From contig JAHQWJ010000049.1 in the NCBI GenBank assembly GCA_029856125.1, forward strand, positions 1 through 40,026: 40,026 nucleotides of DNA, written 5' to 3'. The number at the start of each line of letters is the position of its first letter. Positions within the stretch are counted from its first letter, which is position 1. This stretch comes from Promethearchaeia archaeon (GTDB lineage: Archaea; Asgardarchaeota; Lokiarchaeia; Sigyniarchaeales; SOKP01). Below the pieces are notes generated by a model. That model saw only the letters and a list, made by a program, of their open reading frames with translations. It ran no database searches and was not told the DNA's origin. Of this stretch, positions 7,879 through 16,100 are shown piece after piece. A program made the position numbers and the translations under genes.

Positions 7879-8859
7879 ATGGAATTGTTCCAAGTATTTT
7901 GGGACGATCAAAAGAATCTTTTCTTAGAATTTGACAAGAACGATGAAGAGCAAGTTCTTTTTCTTCCTGAGACAATTATTCGCGTGAATTTTCAATTTGA
8001 AATGTCCAAGATTGTTAATCACGAAATTTATTATAAACAATCCCCAACTCTAATTTCAATAAAAAAGTATTACCACGCAACGAATCGGTTAGGATTTTCA
8101 ATAGAATTAGATGAGATTCAAGGTTTTTCGGACATCCAGATCAAGATTTTAAGACTAACTTTTTTCTTAAACTCCGGTCATAAAGTTGAGTATACTTTTT
8201 CGGAAAAATTTAACATGTCCGATATTTGGGTTAACGACGACTGTTATGACGGTTTTGAATACATAGATTTGCGTGGAAGCAGAAATCATAGAACAAAGGT
8301 AACTCAAGAAAGAGTAATACACGCAGTAAAAACAAATTCAAATCAAAATACTGAGGAGAGAACGACAATCTACGAGAAAAAAAGTATTGAAAACATCTCA
8401 GTTGACAATTCCTTACTTTCGATGATTGGCGAAAATAATAAAACCCTAAAAAGTATAGAACAACATTTAAAAAATCTTTCATTAACATTACAAAATTTAC
8501 CCTTTAATCCTATCCTTTCTGGACCACCCGTAAGAACACCTCAAAGGATCCCTGGGCCTGGTATCGAAAGGATAAGAAGAACCGATAGCCCCTCTCTTAT
8601 TCATAGTAGAGGTTCTTCAGCAAAAGTACTAGTAATAAAAGAAATGAAGGCTAAATTCAAGGAGACAACTGATAAAAACAATGGTTTTAGCATTAAAGAT
8701 TTTTTAGAACCAATGGGAGAAGCCGAGCTTAAAACTATCATATTGGATGACGAGAAGCTAATGGAGCTGGAAGAGAAAGCAATTCAAAACCAAATTAAAA
8801 GGTTTGAACAACAACAAGAACAAGAAATTAAACTATTAGAACTTAAGGCACCTAAATAA
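7879..8859 (+). CDS. Unknown protein with beta-rich head and charged coiled-coil tail
   Basis: 326 residues, not recognised. Residues 1-130 are rich in beta-type alternating hydrophobics (for example QVLFLPETIIRVNFQFE). Residues 130-185 are polar and probably disordered, 185-215 contain a helix (NKTLKSIEQHLKNLSLTLQNL), 215-250 are Pro/Arg/Ser-rich and flexible, and the last 80 residues form a strongly charged helix ending in a Gln/Glu/Lys coiled coil. There is no signal peptide or membrane segment. The layout (globular head, linker, coiled coil) suggests a structural or adaptor protein. Its ATG follows a short leader without a clear Shine-Dalgarno. There are about 150 non-coding bases on each side. 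Confidence 0.6.
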   Translation: MELFQVFWDDQKNLFLEFDKNDEEQVLFLPETIIRVNFQFEMSKIVNHEIYYKQSPTLISIKKYYHATNRLGFSIELDEIQGFSDIQIKILRLTFFLNSGHKVEYTFSEKFNMSDIWVNDDCYDGFEYIDLRGSRNHRTKVTQERVIHAVKTNSNQNTEERTTIYEKKSIENISVDNSLLSMIGENNKTLKSIEQHLKNLSLTLQNLPFNPILSGPPVRTPQRIPGPGIERIRRTDSPSLIHSRGSSAKVLVIKEMKAKFKETTDKNNGFSIKDFLEPMGEAELKTIILDDEKLMELEEKAIQNQIKRFEQQQEQEIKLLELKAPK

Positions 8860-9011
8860 ATTAATACCACTATTCACTTCTGTTAGAGCTAAGTATCCTT
8901 AAAATTTCAAATATCTGAGTTTTTGCGAGTTTCATTATAAATCTTTAATTAATTTCAATAATTAAGTTAAAATGGAGATATAAAACTCAAAGGTGAAATA
9001 AAAAAATTCTA

Positions 9012-9782
9012 TTGAACTATTTTATTGGTACAGCTGGTAGTGGGAAAAGTTCCCTTACGGGATTGTTACGGGATTATATAGCTAAAAGAGACCCAGAAAT
9101 CTCAGCAATTACGCTAAATCTTGATCCTGGTGTGAAAACTATGCCTTATACTCCTGATATAGACATCAGAGATTTTATAGTTCTAGAAGAAGTGATGGCA
9201 AAGTACGAATTAGGGCCGAATGGTGCTATGATTTTAGCATCTGATTTGATGGTTAACTTTTTAGACGATTTGAAATATGAAATCGATGAATACAATCCCG
9301 ATTGGGTATTAGTAGACACTGCAGGACAACTTGAACTATTTGCATTTAGAGAGACGGGGCCTTTAATAGCAAGTTCGTTAGGCTTTGGCTCAATTCAAAG
9401 GGCTGTTTCTTTCCTATTTGATTCAAATCTTGTAATGAGACCAAATGGCTTCATATCCACATTGCTTTTAGCTGCCTCGGTACAATTTAGGTTTAGAAAT
9501 ATACCACAAATTAATGTATTATCTAAAGTAGACTTATTAAGCGAAGAACAAATTGAAATGATAATTAATTGGAGCCAAGACTTTAGAGCGTTAGATGATT
9601 CCACAAACGAAAGAGAAAGTGGATTAATAAGAGAGTTATCCATGCTACTATCAGAAGTGTTCAGTCAATTAGGGTCCACATCTGAGTTAATTTCCTGTTC
9701 CATTAAAGAAGAACAAGGTTTAGATTACTTATTTGGTTATCTACAGAGAATATTCGATTCAGATAAGTCATCATTTTATTGA
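9012..9782 (+). CDS. GPN-loop GTPase
   Basis: 256 residues of the GPN-loop GTPase family (SIMIBI class; eukaryotic GPN1-3/XAB1, required for RNA polymerase II assembly; the archaeal members are dimeric GTPases). The P-loop GTAGSGKSS is at residues 6-14, the defining Gly-Pro-Asn triplet at 68-70, the G3 motif DTAGQLELF at 102-110, and the G4 motif appears as SKVD at 171-174 (Asn replaced by Ser, common in this family). The start codon is TTG at 9012. Family proteins start just before the P-loop, and AGGTGA at 8992-8997 is the only plausible ribosome site, although rather distant. It is followed 56 bases later by the nucleotidyltransferase gene, possibly cotranscribed. Confidence 0.9.
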   Translation: MNYFIGTAGSGKSSLTGLLRDYIAKRDPEISAITLNLDPGVKTMPYTPDIDIRDFIVLEEVMAKYELGPNGAMILASDLMVNFLDDLKYEIDEYNPDWVLVDTAGQLELFAFRETGPLIASSLGFGSIQRAVSFLFDSNLVMRPNGFISTLLLAASVQFRFRNIPQINVLSKVDLLSEEQIEMIINWSQDFRALDDSTNERESGLIRELSMLLSEVFSQLGSTSELISCSIKEEQGLDYLFGYLQRIFDSDKSSFY

Positions 9783-9838
9783 ATTGCTTAATTTAATTAT
9801 CTAAAAAAAAATTATAGAATCTTGAAGGGAGTTAAAAT

Positions 9839-10936
9839 ATGAAAATTATTGGTCCTTGTGCTGGAATTGGCTCGCGATTACGGCCATTTACATTGAGTAA
9901 ACCAAAGACTTTCATAAAAGTAGCGGGTAAAACTGTTCTCGAGCATATTCTTAATAAATTTGGCGAAACATTTGATTCAGAAACAGAGTTAATTTTAATT
10001 GTTGGTTATAAAAAAAGGCAAATCACAGAATTTGTTAAACAAAAATATCATGATAAGTTTAAACTAACCTTTATAGAGCAAATACCACGAGGATACAACG
10101 ATGATATTCCATTTTACTGGGGATTGGGCGAAGCAGTATATTTAGCTAATTCAAGATTCGAAGAACTCAACATTTCGAGTAAAGAAGTAGATAAGCGTGA
10201 GGGTTCCTTACTTTTTTTAGCTGATATGATACCTATTGACGAATACTCCTATTTAATGTATAGATATCATGAATCTGATGTGGATGGAATAATCACGGTT
10301 ATGGAGGTACCAAAAGAAGACGCTAGCTCCTATGGTGTTGTCGTTGTCGATAGCAATTCACTTATTCAGAAGTTAGTCGAAAAACCGAAAGATTTTGTTT
10401 CTAATTTAGCGATTGCTGGTATTTACGCTTTTTCTAATTCAGCTACTAGAGCTCTTTTTGATATAATAAAGGGTTATTTAGATAAAAGGACTCACGATTC
10501 AAAAGAGGTTTTCTTAACTGAAAGTCTACAAGACTTAATAGATAGTGGATTTAAAATTGCTGCTGTTAATTTAAAGAAAGGTATTTTAGATTTTGGAAGA
10601 CCTTCTGAAGTATTAAGGGGCAATAGGTACTTATTAGAGCAACAATCTATTAAAAAGGAATCTTTTCCTGAATTAAACATAACAACTGAGAAGTCATTCA
10701 TAAAAAATCCTATTCACATTGGTAAGAACACTTCAATAATTAATTCGGTTATTGGTCCCTATGTTTCAATAGGAGCCAACTCTAGAATAGAAAAATGTAT
10801 CCTTGAGAATTGTGTTGTTGAAAGTGACACATCGCTGAAAAATGTGATATCAGAAAATTCAATAATAGGTAGTAATGTTAAAGTTGAAAATATTAGCAAA
10901 AATAACCTAATAATAGGAGATAAAAGCATTTATTAA
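9839..10936 (+). CDS. Sugar-1-phosphate nucleotidyltransferase with hexapeptide tail
   Basis: 365 residues. The N-terminal nucleotidyltransferase domain (1-245) starts with the NTP-binding signature AGIGSRLRPFTLSKPKTFIKVAGK (8-31 region), close to the RmlA/GlmU/GMPP consensus GxGTRLRPLTxxxPK, and continues with LADMIP (about 130) and EKPKDF (about 180). From about 280 to 365 the protein has the isoleucine-rich hexapeptide spacing of a left-handed beta helix (for example IGKNTSIINSVIGPYVSIG). It should couple a sugar 1-phosphate to a nucleotide for glycan or glycolipid synthesis; the exact sugar cannot be read. A good Shine-Dalgarno (GAAGGGAG) lies 7-8 bases before the ATG. Confidence 0.88.
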   Translation: MKIIGPCAGIGSRLRPFTLSKPKTFIKVAGKTVLEHILNKFGETFDSETELILIVGYKKRQITEFVKQKYHDKFKLTFIEQIPRGYNDDIPFYWGLGEAVYLANSRFEELNISSKEVDKREGSLLFLADMIPIDEYSYLMYRYHESDVDGIITVMEVPKEDASSYGVVVVDSNSLIQKLVEKPKDFVSNLAIAGIYAFSNSATRALFDIIKGYLDKRTHDSKEVFLTESLQDLIDSGFKIAAVNLKKGILDFGRPSEVLRGNRYLLEQQSIKKESFPELNITTEKSFIKNPIHIGKNTSIINSVIGPYVSIGANSRIEKCILENCVVESDTSLKNVISENSIIGSNVKVENISKNNLIIGDKSIY

Positions 10937-11081
10937 GTTCTCATTTTTTATCTGATTAAAATCAATTAATTATTTAAAGAAATTTTTTAATCCCATAAAA
11001 TATATTTTTAGTAAAATTAATATTAAATATAAGAAGAATTTGAAATCTGAATGAATAAATTAAATTGTAAAATGATGTATC

Positions 11082-12455
11082 ATGCCTTATAAAATCGCTT
11101 TTGATGTAGGACATAAACCCAGAGGTAAACTCGACGAGAATCTCACAGAGTTAAGAGATTTTTTAAACACAAACGATTTTATGTGCTATAATTTTCTGGA
11201 AACTCCAATTACTCATACTTCCCTTGAGCCATTTGATATTTTAGTGTTTGTGTGTCCTGATTTTGCTAAAATTACTTCGATGGAAATAACTGAAATTAAT
11301 AATTGGGTAAGAAATGATGGTGGGGGGTTATTACTTCTTTCACACGCTGGTGGGGACAGGGGTAGAAACAGTAATTTAAGTGAATTAAGTCAAATGTATG
11401 GGATAGTCTTTGAAAATGACCAGGTTTTAGATGAAACTTACAATCTAGGTATGGAAAACATGCCAATAATTACTTCCTTAATACCTCCACACCCTATTAC
11501 AAATAGTATTAGTTCGATTTGTTATAGATCAGGTTGTTCGCTAAGCGTTTTAGGGAATGCTATATCAATAATTTCTTCAAACGAAACTTCTGAACCTTTC
11601 TCTTCGGCTTTAGTCTGTGTTTCTGAACCGGATAAAGGTAGAATTTGCGCCATCGGGAGTTATGAATTATTTAGAGATCGCATAGGGGGAGGCTTCAATA
11701 ACGACGAACATCCAAATTTGGCATATAATATCTTTTCATGGTTGATCTCTGATTATAGAATGGACTTACATTCGAGTGGAACGATCCCTGATATTGTTAC
11801 TAATAAACTTGATTCTGATATCGTTTCTTCGGATTACAATTCAGAAATACCTCAATCGTCATTATTTGGACAGAAGAACGTCGATATCGATTTTTCGATG
11901 AAAATATCGAAAAAAAGTGAGCTAGTAGAATTATTAAAAAAATTTCAAAACCAAATCGACACGATTAAAACTACAATTGATAAACTGATCAAAACAACTG
12001 TAGCATCAGAAAAGGTAATATTTGAGCTTAGTAAACCACCAGAAAATGCTCAAAACAAAGAAAAAAAAGTATTAGATAACTCAAAATCTAATGGTTTAGA
12101 TAAACTACTAGAAAGTAATAATGTCCTAACAGATTTACCTCCAAAGCCAGAAAGTTTAAAAATTAAAGATGAAGACGATTTTATCGGATTACCAAAAATC
12201 GATGACAAAAATAAATTAAAACCTGTTCCAAAAGCAAAAGATAAAAAAAAAGTGAAGAAGAGAGACCTAGTAGCTGAAAAGAAAGCATTAGAGGGTAAAC
12301 TCAATTCGGTTCGAAATTTACTTGAATTTATAGAAAAAAAGCACGATTCTGGACAGATGGATGAAAAATCTTACGAAAAACGCGCTAGTCAACTTAAGAG
12401 TGATTTAATTACTACGCAAAACAAGATCGAAGAAATTGATAAAAAATTAGAATAA
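11082..12455 (+). CDS. GIFT/DUF4350-like domain protein with coiled-coil tail (IFT52-like N-terminus)
   Basis: 457 residues. Residues 1-225 look like the GATase1-like domain shared by DUF4350 proteins, GldG and the N-terminus of eukaryotic IFT52 (GIFT domain): a strand ending in FDILVFVCPDF, the helix ITEINNWVRNDGGGLLLLS, and later GRICAIGSYELFRD. No catalytic Cys/His pair is evident, as expected for a binding domain. A disordered Lys/Pro/Asp-rich linker follows, with coiled coils at about 275-310 and 395-457; the last has the pattern of short helical hairpins (LEGKLNSVRNLLEFIEKK ... GQMDEKSYEKR). It is probably a cytoplasmic scaffold. The IFT52 resemblance is from pattern memory; a generic DUF4350 protein is the alternative. 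Confidence 0.6.
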   Translation: MPYKIAFDVGHKPRGKLDENLTELRDFLNTNDFMCYNFLETPITHTSLEPFDILVFVCPDFAKITSMEITEINNWVRNDGGGLLLLSHAGGDRGRNSNLSELSQMYGIVFENDQVLDETYNLGMENMPIITSLIPPHPITNSISSICYRSGCSLSVLGNAISIISSNETSEPFSSALVCVSEPDKGRICAIGSYELFRDRIGGGFNNDEHPNLAYNIFSWLISDYRMDLHSSGTIPDIVTNKLDSDIVSSDYNSEIPQSSLFGQKNVDIDFSMKISKKSELVELLKKFQNQIDTIKTTIDKLIKTTVASEKVIFELSKPPENAQNKEKKVLDNSKSNGLDKLLESNNVLTDLPPKPESLKIKDEDDFIGLPKIDDKNKLKPVPKAKDKKKVKKRDLVAEKKALEGKLNSVRNLLEFIEKKHDSGQMDEKSYEKRASQLKSDLITTQNKIEEIDKKLE

Positions 12456-12474
12456 AGAATACAACTCAATTTTC

Positions 12475-13797
12475 TTAATTTTTAGGTTTAAAGTCATCAG
12501 GAACATACGGTTGGGCATATTTATTTACAATTTCAAAGAATTCCTTATCTCCAACGCCCTTTGATATTTTCTTTAATTCTTGTTTTATCAAATTAAAGGA
12601 TTTTCTAATGTCCTTTTTAGAAGTTTCCTCATGTTTTTTTTTCACTTCAGTTACGATCTGCTTTATAATTGCATCTGGAATATCTAAATCCAAAACTTTT
12701 ATTTTTTTTTGAAGAGCGTGTAAAATCGATTTGGAGCCTGAAAATTTTCCAAGATAGAATTTTCTTCTTCTTCCGACTAAATTTGGATTAATTGGCTCAT
12801 ATGTTAATGGATGTGCTAAAATTGCCGCTATATGAAGACCACTTTCATGAGAAAATGCATACTCTCCGACTATTGGTTTATTTAAAGCTAAGGGTTGGTT
12901 GAAGTATTTCTCACAGACTTGACTTAATTCTGGTAATCTTTTCAAATCAATACCCGTATTTATCCCGATTCGCTCTAAAATAGTAACGACTTCTTCTAAA
13001 GCAGCGTTTCCCGCTCTTTCTCCATATCCGTTAATACATGTGTGTGGGTACGTACATCCTTCAATTACTCCAGTAATCGTATTCGCAACAGCTAAACCAA
13101 AATCATTATGCGTATGAATCCCCATAGGGATTTTTTTTTTAAGAGGGTCAACTACCTCCTTTTTAATGCGTTTATACAAATAGGAAGTAGAGTAAGGTGT
13201 TAAGATGCCAACAGTATCGCCTAACACAATTCTTTCAGAGCCCGCTTCAATCGCCGTCTGAAACACATTTTTCAAATGAGTAAAATCACATCGCGTTCCA
13301 TCTTCAGACACCCAATTCACTTTGAAGCCGTTATCAGTTGCGTAAAGAATTGCTTCATTTATGATTTCTAACTGTTCCTCAGGTTTTTGTTTCATTGTTT
13401 TCCTGAATATTGGAGATATAGGCATAAAAATTACAATTTCTTTAAGGTCTGCTTCAATACACGCGTTGATATCTTCCTTCTTTGGTCGAGCTATTCCAAG
13501 AATCGTTGCTCTTTCTAAATTTTCACTAACGAGAGTTTTAACGATTTTTTTTTCAGTTTTGGATACTGCAGGAAAACCAACGGCAATTAATTTCACTCCA
13601 ATTTCATCCATTAACTTTGCTAAATGGATTTTTTCATCAAGTGTCAGATAAACAGTAGGACTTTGTTCGCCATCCCTTAATGTTTCATCCCAAACACAGA
13701 TTTGAGATGGTATGTCGAGATTCTGTTCTTTTAAAGCAATTTTGTTATAATCAACTAGTAAGTTTTCTAGTTCTTCTTTAGTAAATTTATAGCTCAT
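12475..13797 (-). CDS. LeuA/homocitrate-synthase-type acyltransferase (DRE-TIM)
   Basis: 440 residues of the DRE-TIM metallolyase superfamily, acetyl-CoA-dependent branch (isopropylmalate, homocitrate, citramalate or Re-citrate synthase). The first signature DETLRDGEQ is at 37-45, the metal-binding HTHND at 228-232, and NGYGERAGNAALEEV at 256-270. A HESGLH block supplies another conserved His pair (about 314-319). The C-terminus is about 110 residues with no recognisable LeuA allosteric domain, so feedback regulation of the LeuA type is probably missing. Which 2-oxoacid it uses cannot be decided; no other leucine or lysine genes are nearby. It converges on the GIFT-domain gene with 19 bases between stops. 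Confidence 0.8.
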   Translation of the reverse strand: MSYKFTKEELENLLVDYNKIALKEQNLDIPSQICVWDETLRDGEQSPTVYLTLDEKIHLAKLMDEIGVKLIAVGFPAVSKTEKKIVKTLVSENLERATILGIARPKKEDINACIEADLKEIVIFMPISPIFRKTMKQKPEEQLEIINEAILYATDNGFKVNWVSEDGTRCDFTHLKNVFQTAIEAGSERIVLGDTVGILTPYSTSYLYKRIKKEVVDPLKKKIPMGIHTHNDFGLAVANTITGVIEGCTYPHTCINGYGERAGNAALEEVVTILERIGINTGIDLKRLPELSQVCEKYFNQPLALNKPIVGEYAFSHESGLHIAAILAHPLTYEPINPNLVGRRRKFYLGKFSGSKSILHALQKKIKVLDLDIPDAIIKQIVTEVKKKHEETSKKDIRKSFNLIKQELKKISKGVGDKEFFEIVNKYAQPYVPDDFKPKN

Positions 13798-13897
13798 TTC
13801 TATTTCTAAGAATAATCTAAAATAAATAAATTAAATTATTTGATAGAAATTTAAGAATAGTAAAAAAATTGTTTAAGTTAAACAAAAAAGGTCATGT

Positions 13898-14383
13898 TTA
13901 GTTATGCTCGCAACCACAACCGCATTCGTGAGTATCATGTGGATCTGGTTCACAACCCGTTTCTAAAATTTTTATTTTAAATTGAAGAGTTTTTCCCGCA
14001 AGTGGGTGGTTCATATCAATTACTATAAATTCATCATTTACTTCTTTAACCCAAGCCATTGAGTGAGTTCCGTTAGCGTCACCCACTCCGAGCATCATTC
14101 CTGGCTCAGGATCCAAATCTTCTGGCAGTTCATCAATGCTAACAGTTTGAACTAATAAGGGATCAATCACACCGTAAGCTTCAGAAGCGTTTAATATAAT
14201 CTCAAACGAGTCCCCTACTTCTTTACCAATAACTGAATCATCAAAACCTTGAATCAAAGTTCTAGTGCCAACTTCGAATTTTAACGGTTCCCCTCCTTGA
14301 AGCTCCGTGCTATCGAATATGGTTCTGTCTTCTAATCTTCCTTCATATTCAACTTTGATGATATCGCCTTTCTTAATAGACAT
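13898..14383 (-). CDS. slyD: FKBP-type peptidyl-prolyl isomerase, SlyD-like
   Basis: 161 residues. The FKBP half-domain (KKGDIIKVEYEGRLEDRTIFDST, then GTRTLIQGFDDSVIGKEVGD) is split by the insert-in-flap domain (about 70-125) and closed by the strand NHPLAGKTLQFKIKI, the SlyD arrangement. The last 18 residues are Cys/His-rich (CEPDPHDTHECGCGCEH), like the metal-binding tail of bacterial SlyD. It should catalyse prolyl isomerisation, act as a chaperone in the cytoplasm and bind nickel or zinc. An AT-rich TATA-like stretch about 27 bases before the ATG suggests a leaderless transcript of its own. Confidence 0.9.
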   Translation of the reverse strand: MSIKKGDIIKVEYEGRLEDRTIFDSTELQGGEPLKFEVGTRTLIQGFDDSVIGKEVGDSFEIILNASEAYGVIDPLLVQTVSIDELPEDLDPEPGMMLGVGDANGTHSMAWVKEVNDEFIVIDMNHPLAGKTLQFKIKILETGCEPDPHDTHECGCGCEHN

Positions 14384-14469
14384 AGTAAGTCCAACTTTTA
14401 TATATTTTATAAAATAATAGAATTATTCCTTATTACTTAACTGTTTATAATTTAGAAATTCTTAACCTT

Positions 14470-14880
14470 CTACGGACTATATTGGCTAAATCTATTTAAA
14501 AATAATTTTGAAATTTTTCTACTTTGTAATTCATTGAATTTTTTCAGTTGTCTTGTAGGAGATTGTTGGAAAGCAGAATCAATGGCCTTCATAAATTCTA
14601 TTCCATCTCCACTTATTCTATATATCCCATAGTCTCCTTTTTTGATTAAATTCGTATTTATTAAATGAGAGAGGTGATTTGATATAGCAGTCTTTTCCCG
14701 ATTTGTATTTTTTACAATATTTCCAAAAGATTTCGTTCCTTTAAGTAATTGGAGTAATATTTGAAACCGATATTCATTTCCTAAAGATTTTAAAATAGGA
14801 ACTATTTCCATAGAGGCTTCATTCAGTGATTCTATTAACGGATCATGAATATTCTCAGATATCATATTGATGATTTTCAC
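14470..14880 (-). CDS. ArsR-type winged-helix regulator
   Basis: About 136 residues. Residues 30-100 are an ArsR-like winged helix: LKSLGNEYRFQILLQLLKG, then the recognition helix REKTAISNHLSHLINTNLIKKG and the wing YGIYRISGDGIEF. There are no metal-binding cysteines, so it is not a classical metal sensor. The N-terminal 25 residues and the C-terminus are helical, probably for dimerisation. The start is ambiguous: GTG at 14880 or ATG at 14865. Either overlaps the upstream gene (by 26 or 11 bases), indicating translational coupling. The neighbour is a GyrI-like small-molecule-binding protein, so the pair may be a split sensor and regulator (inference). Confidence 0.8.
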   Translation of the reverse strand: MKIINMISENIHDPLIESLNEASMEIVPILKSLGNEYRFQILLQLLKGTKSFGNIVKNTNREKTAISNHLSHLINTNLIKKGDYGIYRISGDGIEFMKAIDSAFQQSPTRQLKKFNELQSRKISKLFLNRFSQYSP

Positions 14881-15379
14881 TTTTTTCTTTAATTGGAATA
14901 TACCAATCCATTAATGAATTCGGATCGTTTTCTTTCCATCTTTTTGGTGAATAAGATTGCATTGTATAAGGAAAAGATGTCTCATAATTAGATTCAGGTA
15001 ACCATTTAGTAAAATAATAATCAGAACCCTCTCCCATGTATTTAGTTGTAAAAAACAGATATTTTGTTTTAGGTAAAATTTTATAAAACATTTCTAAGGG
15101 AAAAAATTCTAGACTTTTTACCTCGATTCCTACAAAGATATGAAACTTTTTCTTCATATCATAGTTCGCAGGTTCGATATGGATTTCATATCCATAAACA
15201 TCACCTGATTTAATTTTCTCAAGATATTCGCGGTATGTGTTCCCTAAACTCATAAATCGTTTCCATGTATTCCCAATTTCATTATTTGGATCCCAACCTT
15301 TTGTTGAATGAAAGGGGTTTCCATAATATACGCAACCTAAGAGTTTAAAGACCCTCTCTTCAATTATTTCAGGTTCCAA
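14855..15379 (-). CDS. GyrI-like effector-binding domain protein
   Basis: 174 residues resembling the GyrI-like/effector-binding fold found free-standing or as the ligand domain of AraC and MerR regulators. Landmarks are the opening strand ERVFKLLGCVYYGNPFH, a helix with IGNTWKRFMS, the pair VYGYEIHIEP and FHIFVGIEV, and a second copy of the strand/helix half (KYLFFTTKYMG ... YFTKWLPES). The start is a TTG at 15379; the frame continues 10 codons upstream but contains no ATG, GTG or TTG. It overlaps the ArsR-like gene downstream, so both proteins are made from one message. It probably binds a small hydrophobic or cationic ligand; the ligand is unknown. Confidence 0.65.
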   Translation of the reverse strand: MEPEIIEERVFKLLGCVYYGNPFHSTKGWDPNNEIGNTWKRFMSLGNTYREYLEKIKSGDVYGYEIHIEPANYDMKKKFHIFVGIEVKSLEFFPLEMFYKILPKTKYLFFTTKYMGEGSDYYFTKWLPESNYETSFPYTMQSYSPKRWKENDPNSLMDWYIPIKEKSENHQYDI

Positions 15380-15521
15380 TTTATATCGAGGATGATTTAA
15401 TTGTTTTAATTAAAGATTAGTTTTTTATTATTTAAATTTATTCATTATTTTTAGGAATATATTCATATTATTTAAATATAAAGCTGTTTTTTTAGAAATA
15501 CCTAACAAAAAGGGTAATAGT

Positions 15522-16034
15522 ATGAAAGAAAAAGAGTTTAAATTGAAGCCAATTGGCTATGTTCGAGTTGTAGCGAATAATTCAAAAGAAGTTGAATATT
15601 TTCTAGATATTAACGAACAATATCACTCGGCTTTAAAATCGTTAGATAAATTTAGTCATGTTATTGTTGTGTGGTGGGCTCATCAAAACGATACAGAAGA
15701 AATACGGAATCAAAAGGCATGGTCAATAATTCCTCCGTATGGAGAGAATCCCGAAGAAACAGGAATATTTGCGACCCGGGCAGAATATCGCCCAAATCCC
15801 GTAGCAATGACTACTACAAGTATATTAGAGGTTGATGAGGAGAAGGGGATTGTTAAGGTCGGAGGTTTGGATACCTTTGATGGGACTCCTATTATCGATT
15901 TAAAATCCTACTTCCCTATTAGTGATCGCGTAAGGGATTGTTATATCGCTCCTTGGCTAAAGGATTGGCCTGAATGGATGGAAGATGGATCTGTTTGGTG
16001 GGAAGAACAAGGATTTTTTGAAGATTATGAGTAA
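15522..16034 (+). CDS. trmO: TsaA/TrmO family tRNA methyltransferase
   Basis: 170 residues of the TsaA/VirR family, whose E. coli member TrmO N6-methylates t6A37 in tRNA. It starts with the strand LKPIGYVR (8-15); LDKFSHVIVVWW (41-52) is the domain core, and the family signature GIFATRAEYRPNPV (81-94) is intact, followed by GGLDTFDGTPIIDLKSYFP. It is a compact beta-barrel enzyme without the extra C-terminal domain of bacterial TrmO, as in archaeal homologues. The C-terminus is Trp/Glu-rich. Upstream is a TATA-like AT stretch and AAAGGGTAA before the ATG. The GNAT gene follows 66 bases downstream on the same strand. Confidence 0.85.
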   Translation: MKEKEFKLKPIGYVRVVANNSKEVEYFLDINEQYHSALKSLDKFSHVIVVWWAHQNDTEEIRNQKAWSIIPPYGENPEETGIFATRAEYRPNPVAMTTTSILEVDEEKGIVKVGGLDTFDGTPIIDLKSYFPISDRVRDCYIAPWLKDWPEWMEDGSVWWEEQGFFEDYE

Positions 16035-16088
16035 GTATTAAATATAACAAAAATTTAAATTTAAATTTTTTTTCGAAAATCAGAATAA

Positions 16089-16094
16089 GAGGTG
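16089..16094 (+). promoter_or_regulatory. Shine-Dalgarno that points to an AUU start
   Basis: GAGGTG ends six bases before the ATT at 16101, an ideal spacing. The frame is closed by a TAA at 16095-16097, and no ATG, GTG or TTG occurs in frame until 16344, in the middle of the conserved domain. The site therefore decides the start of the GNAT gene. Confidence 0.55.
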
Positions 16095-16100
16095 TAAGTT

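Noticed and set aside
6497..8859. Complete restriction-modification system
   Set aside because: Neither the deoxyribosyltransferase-like protein nor the coiled-coil protein shows a PD-(D/E)XK, HNH or other nuclease motif.
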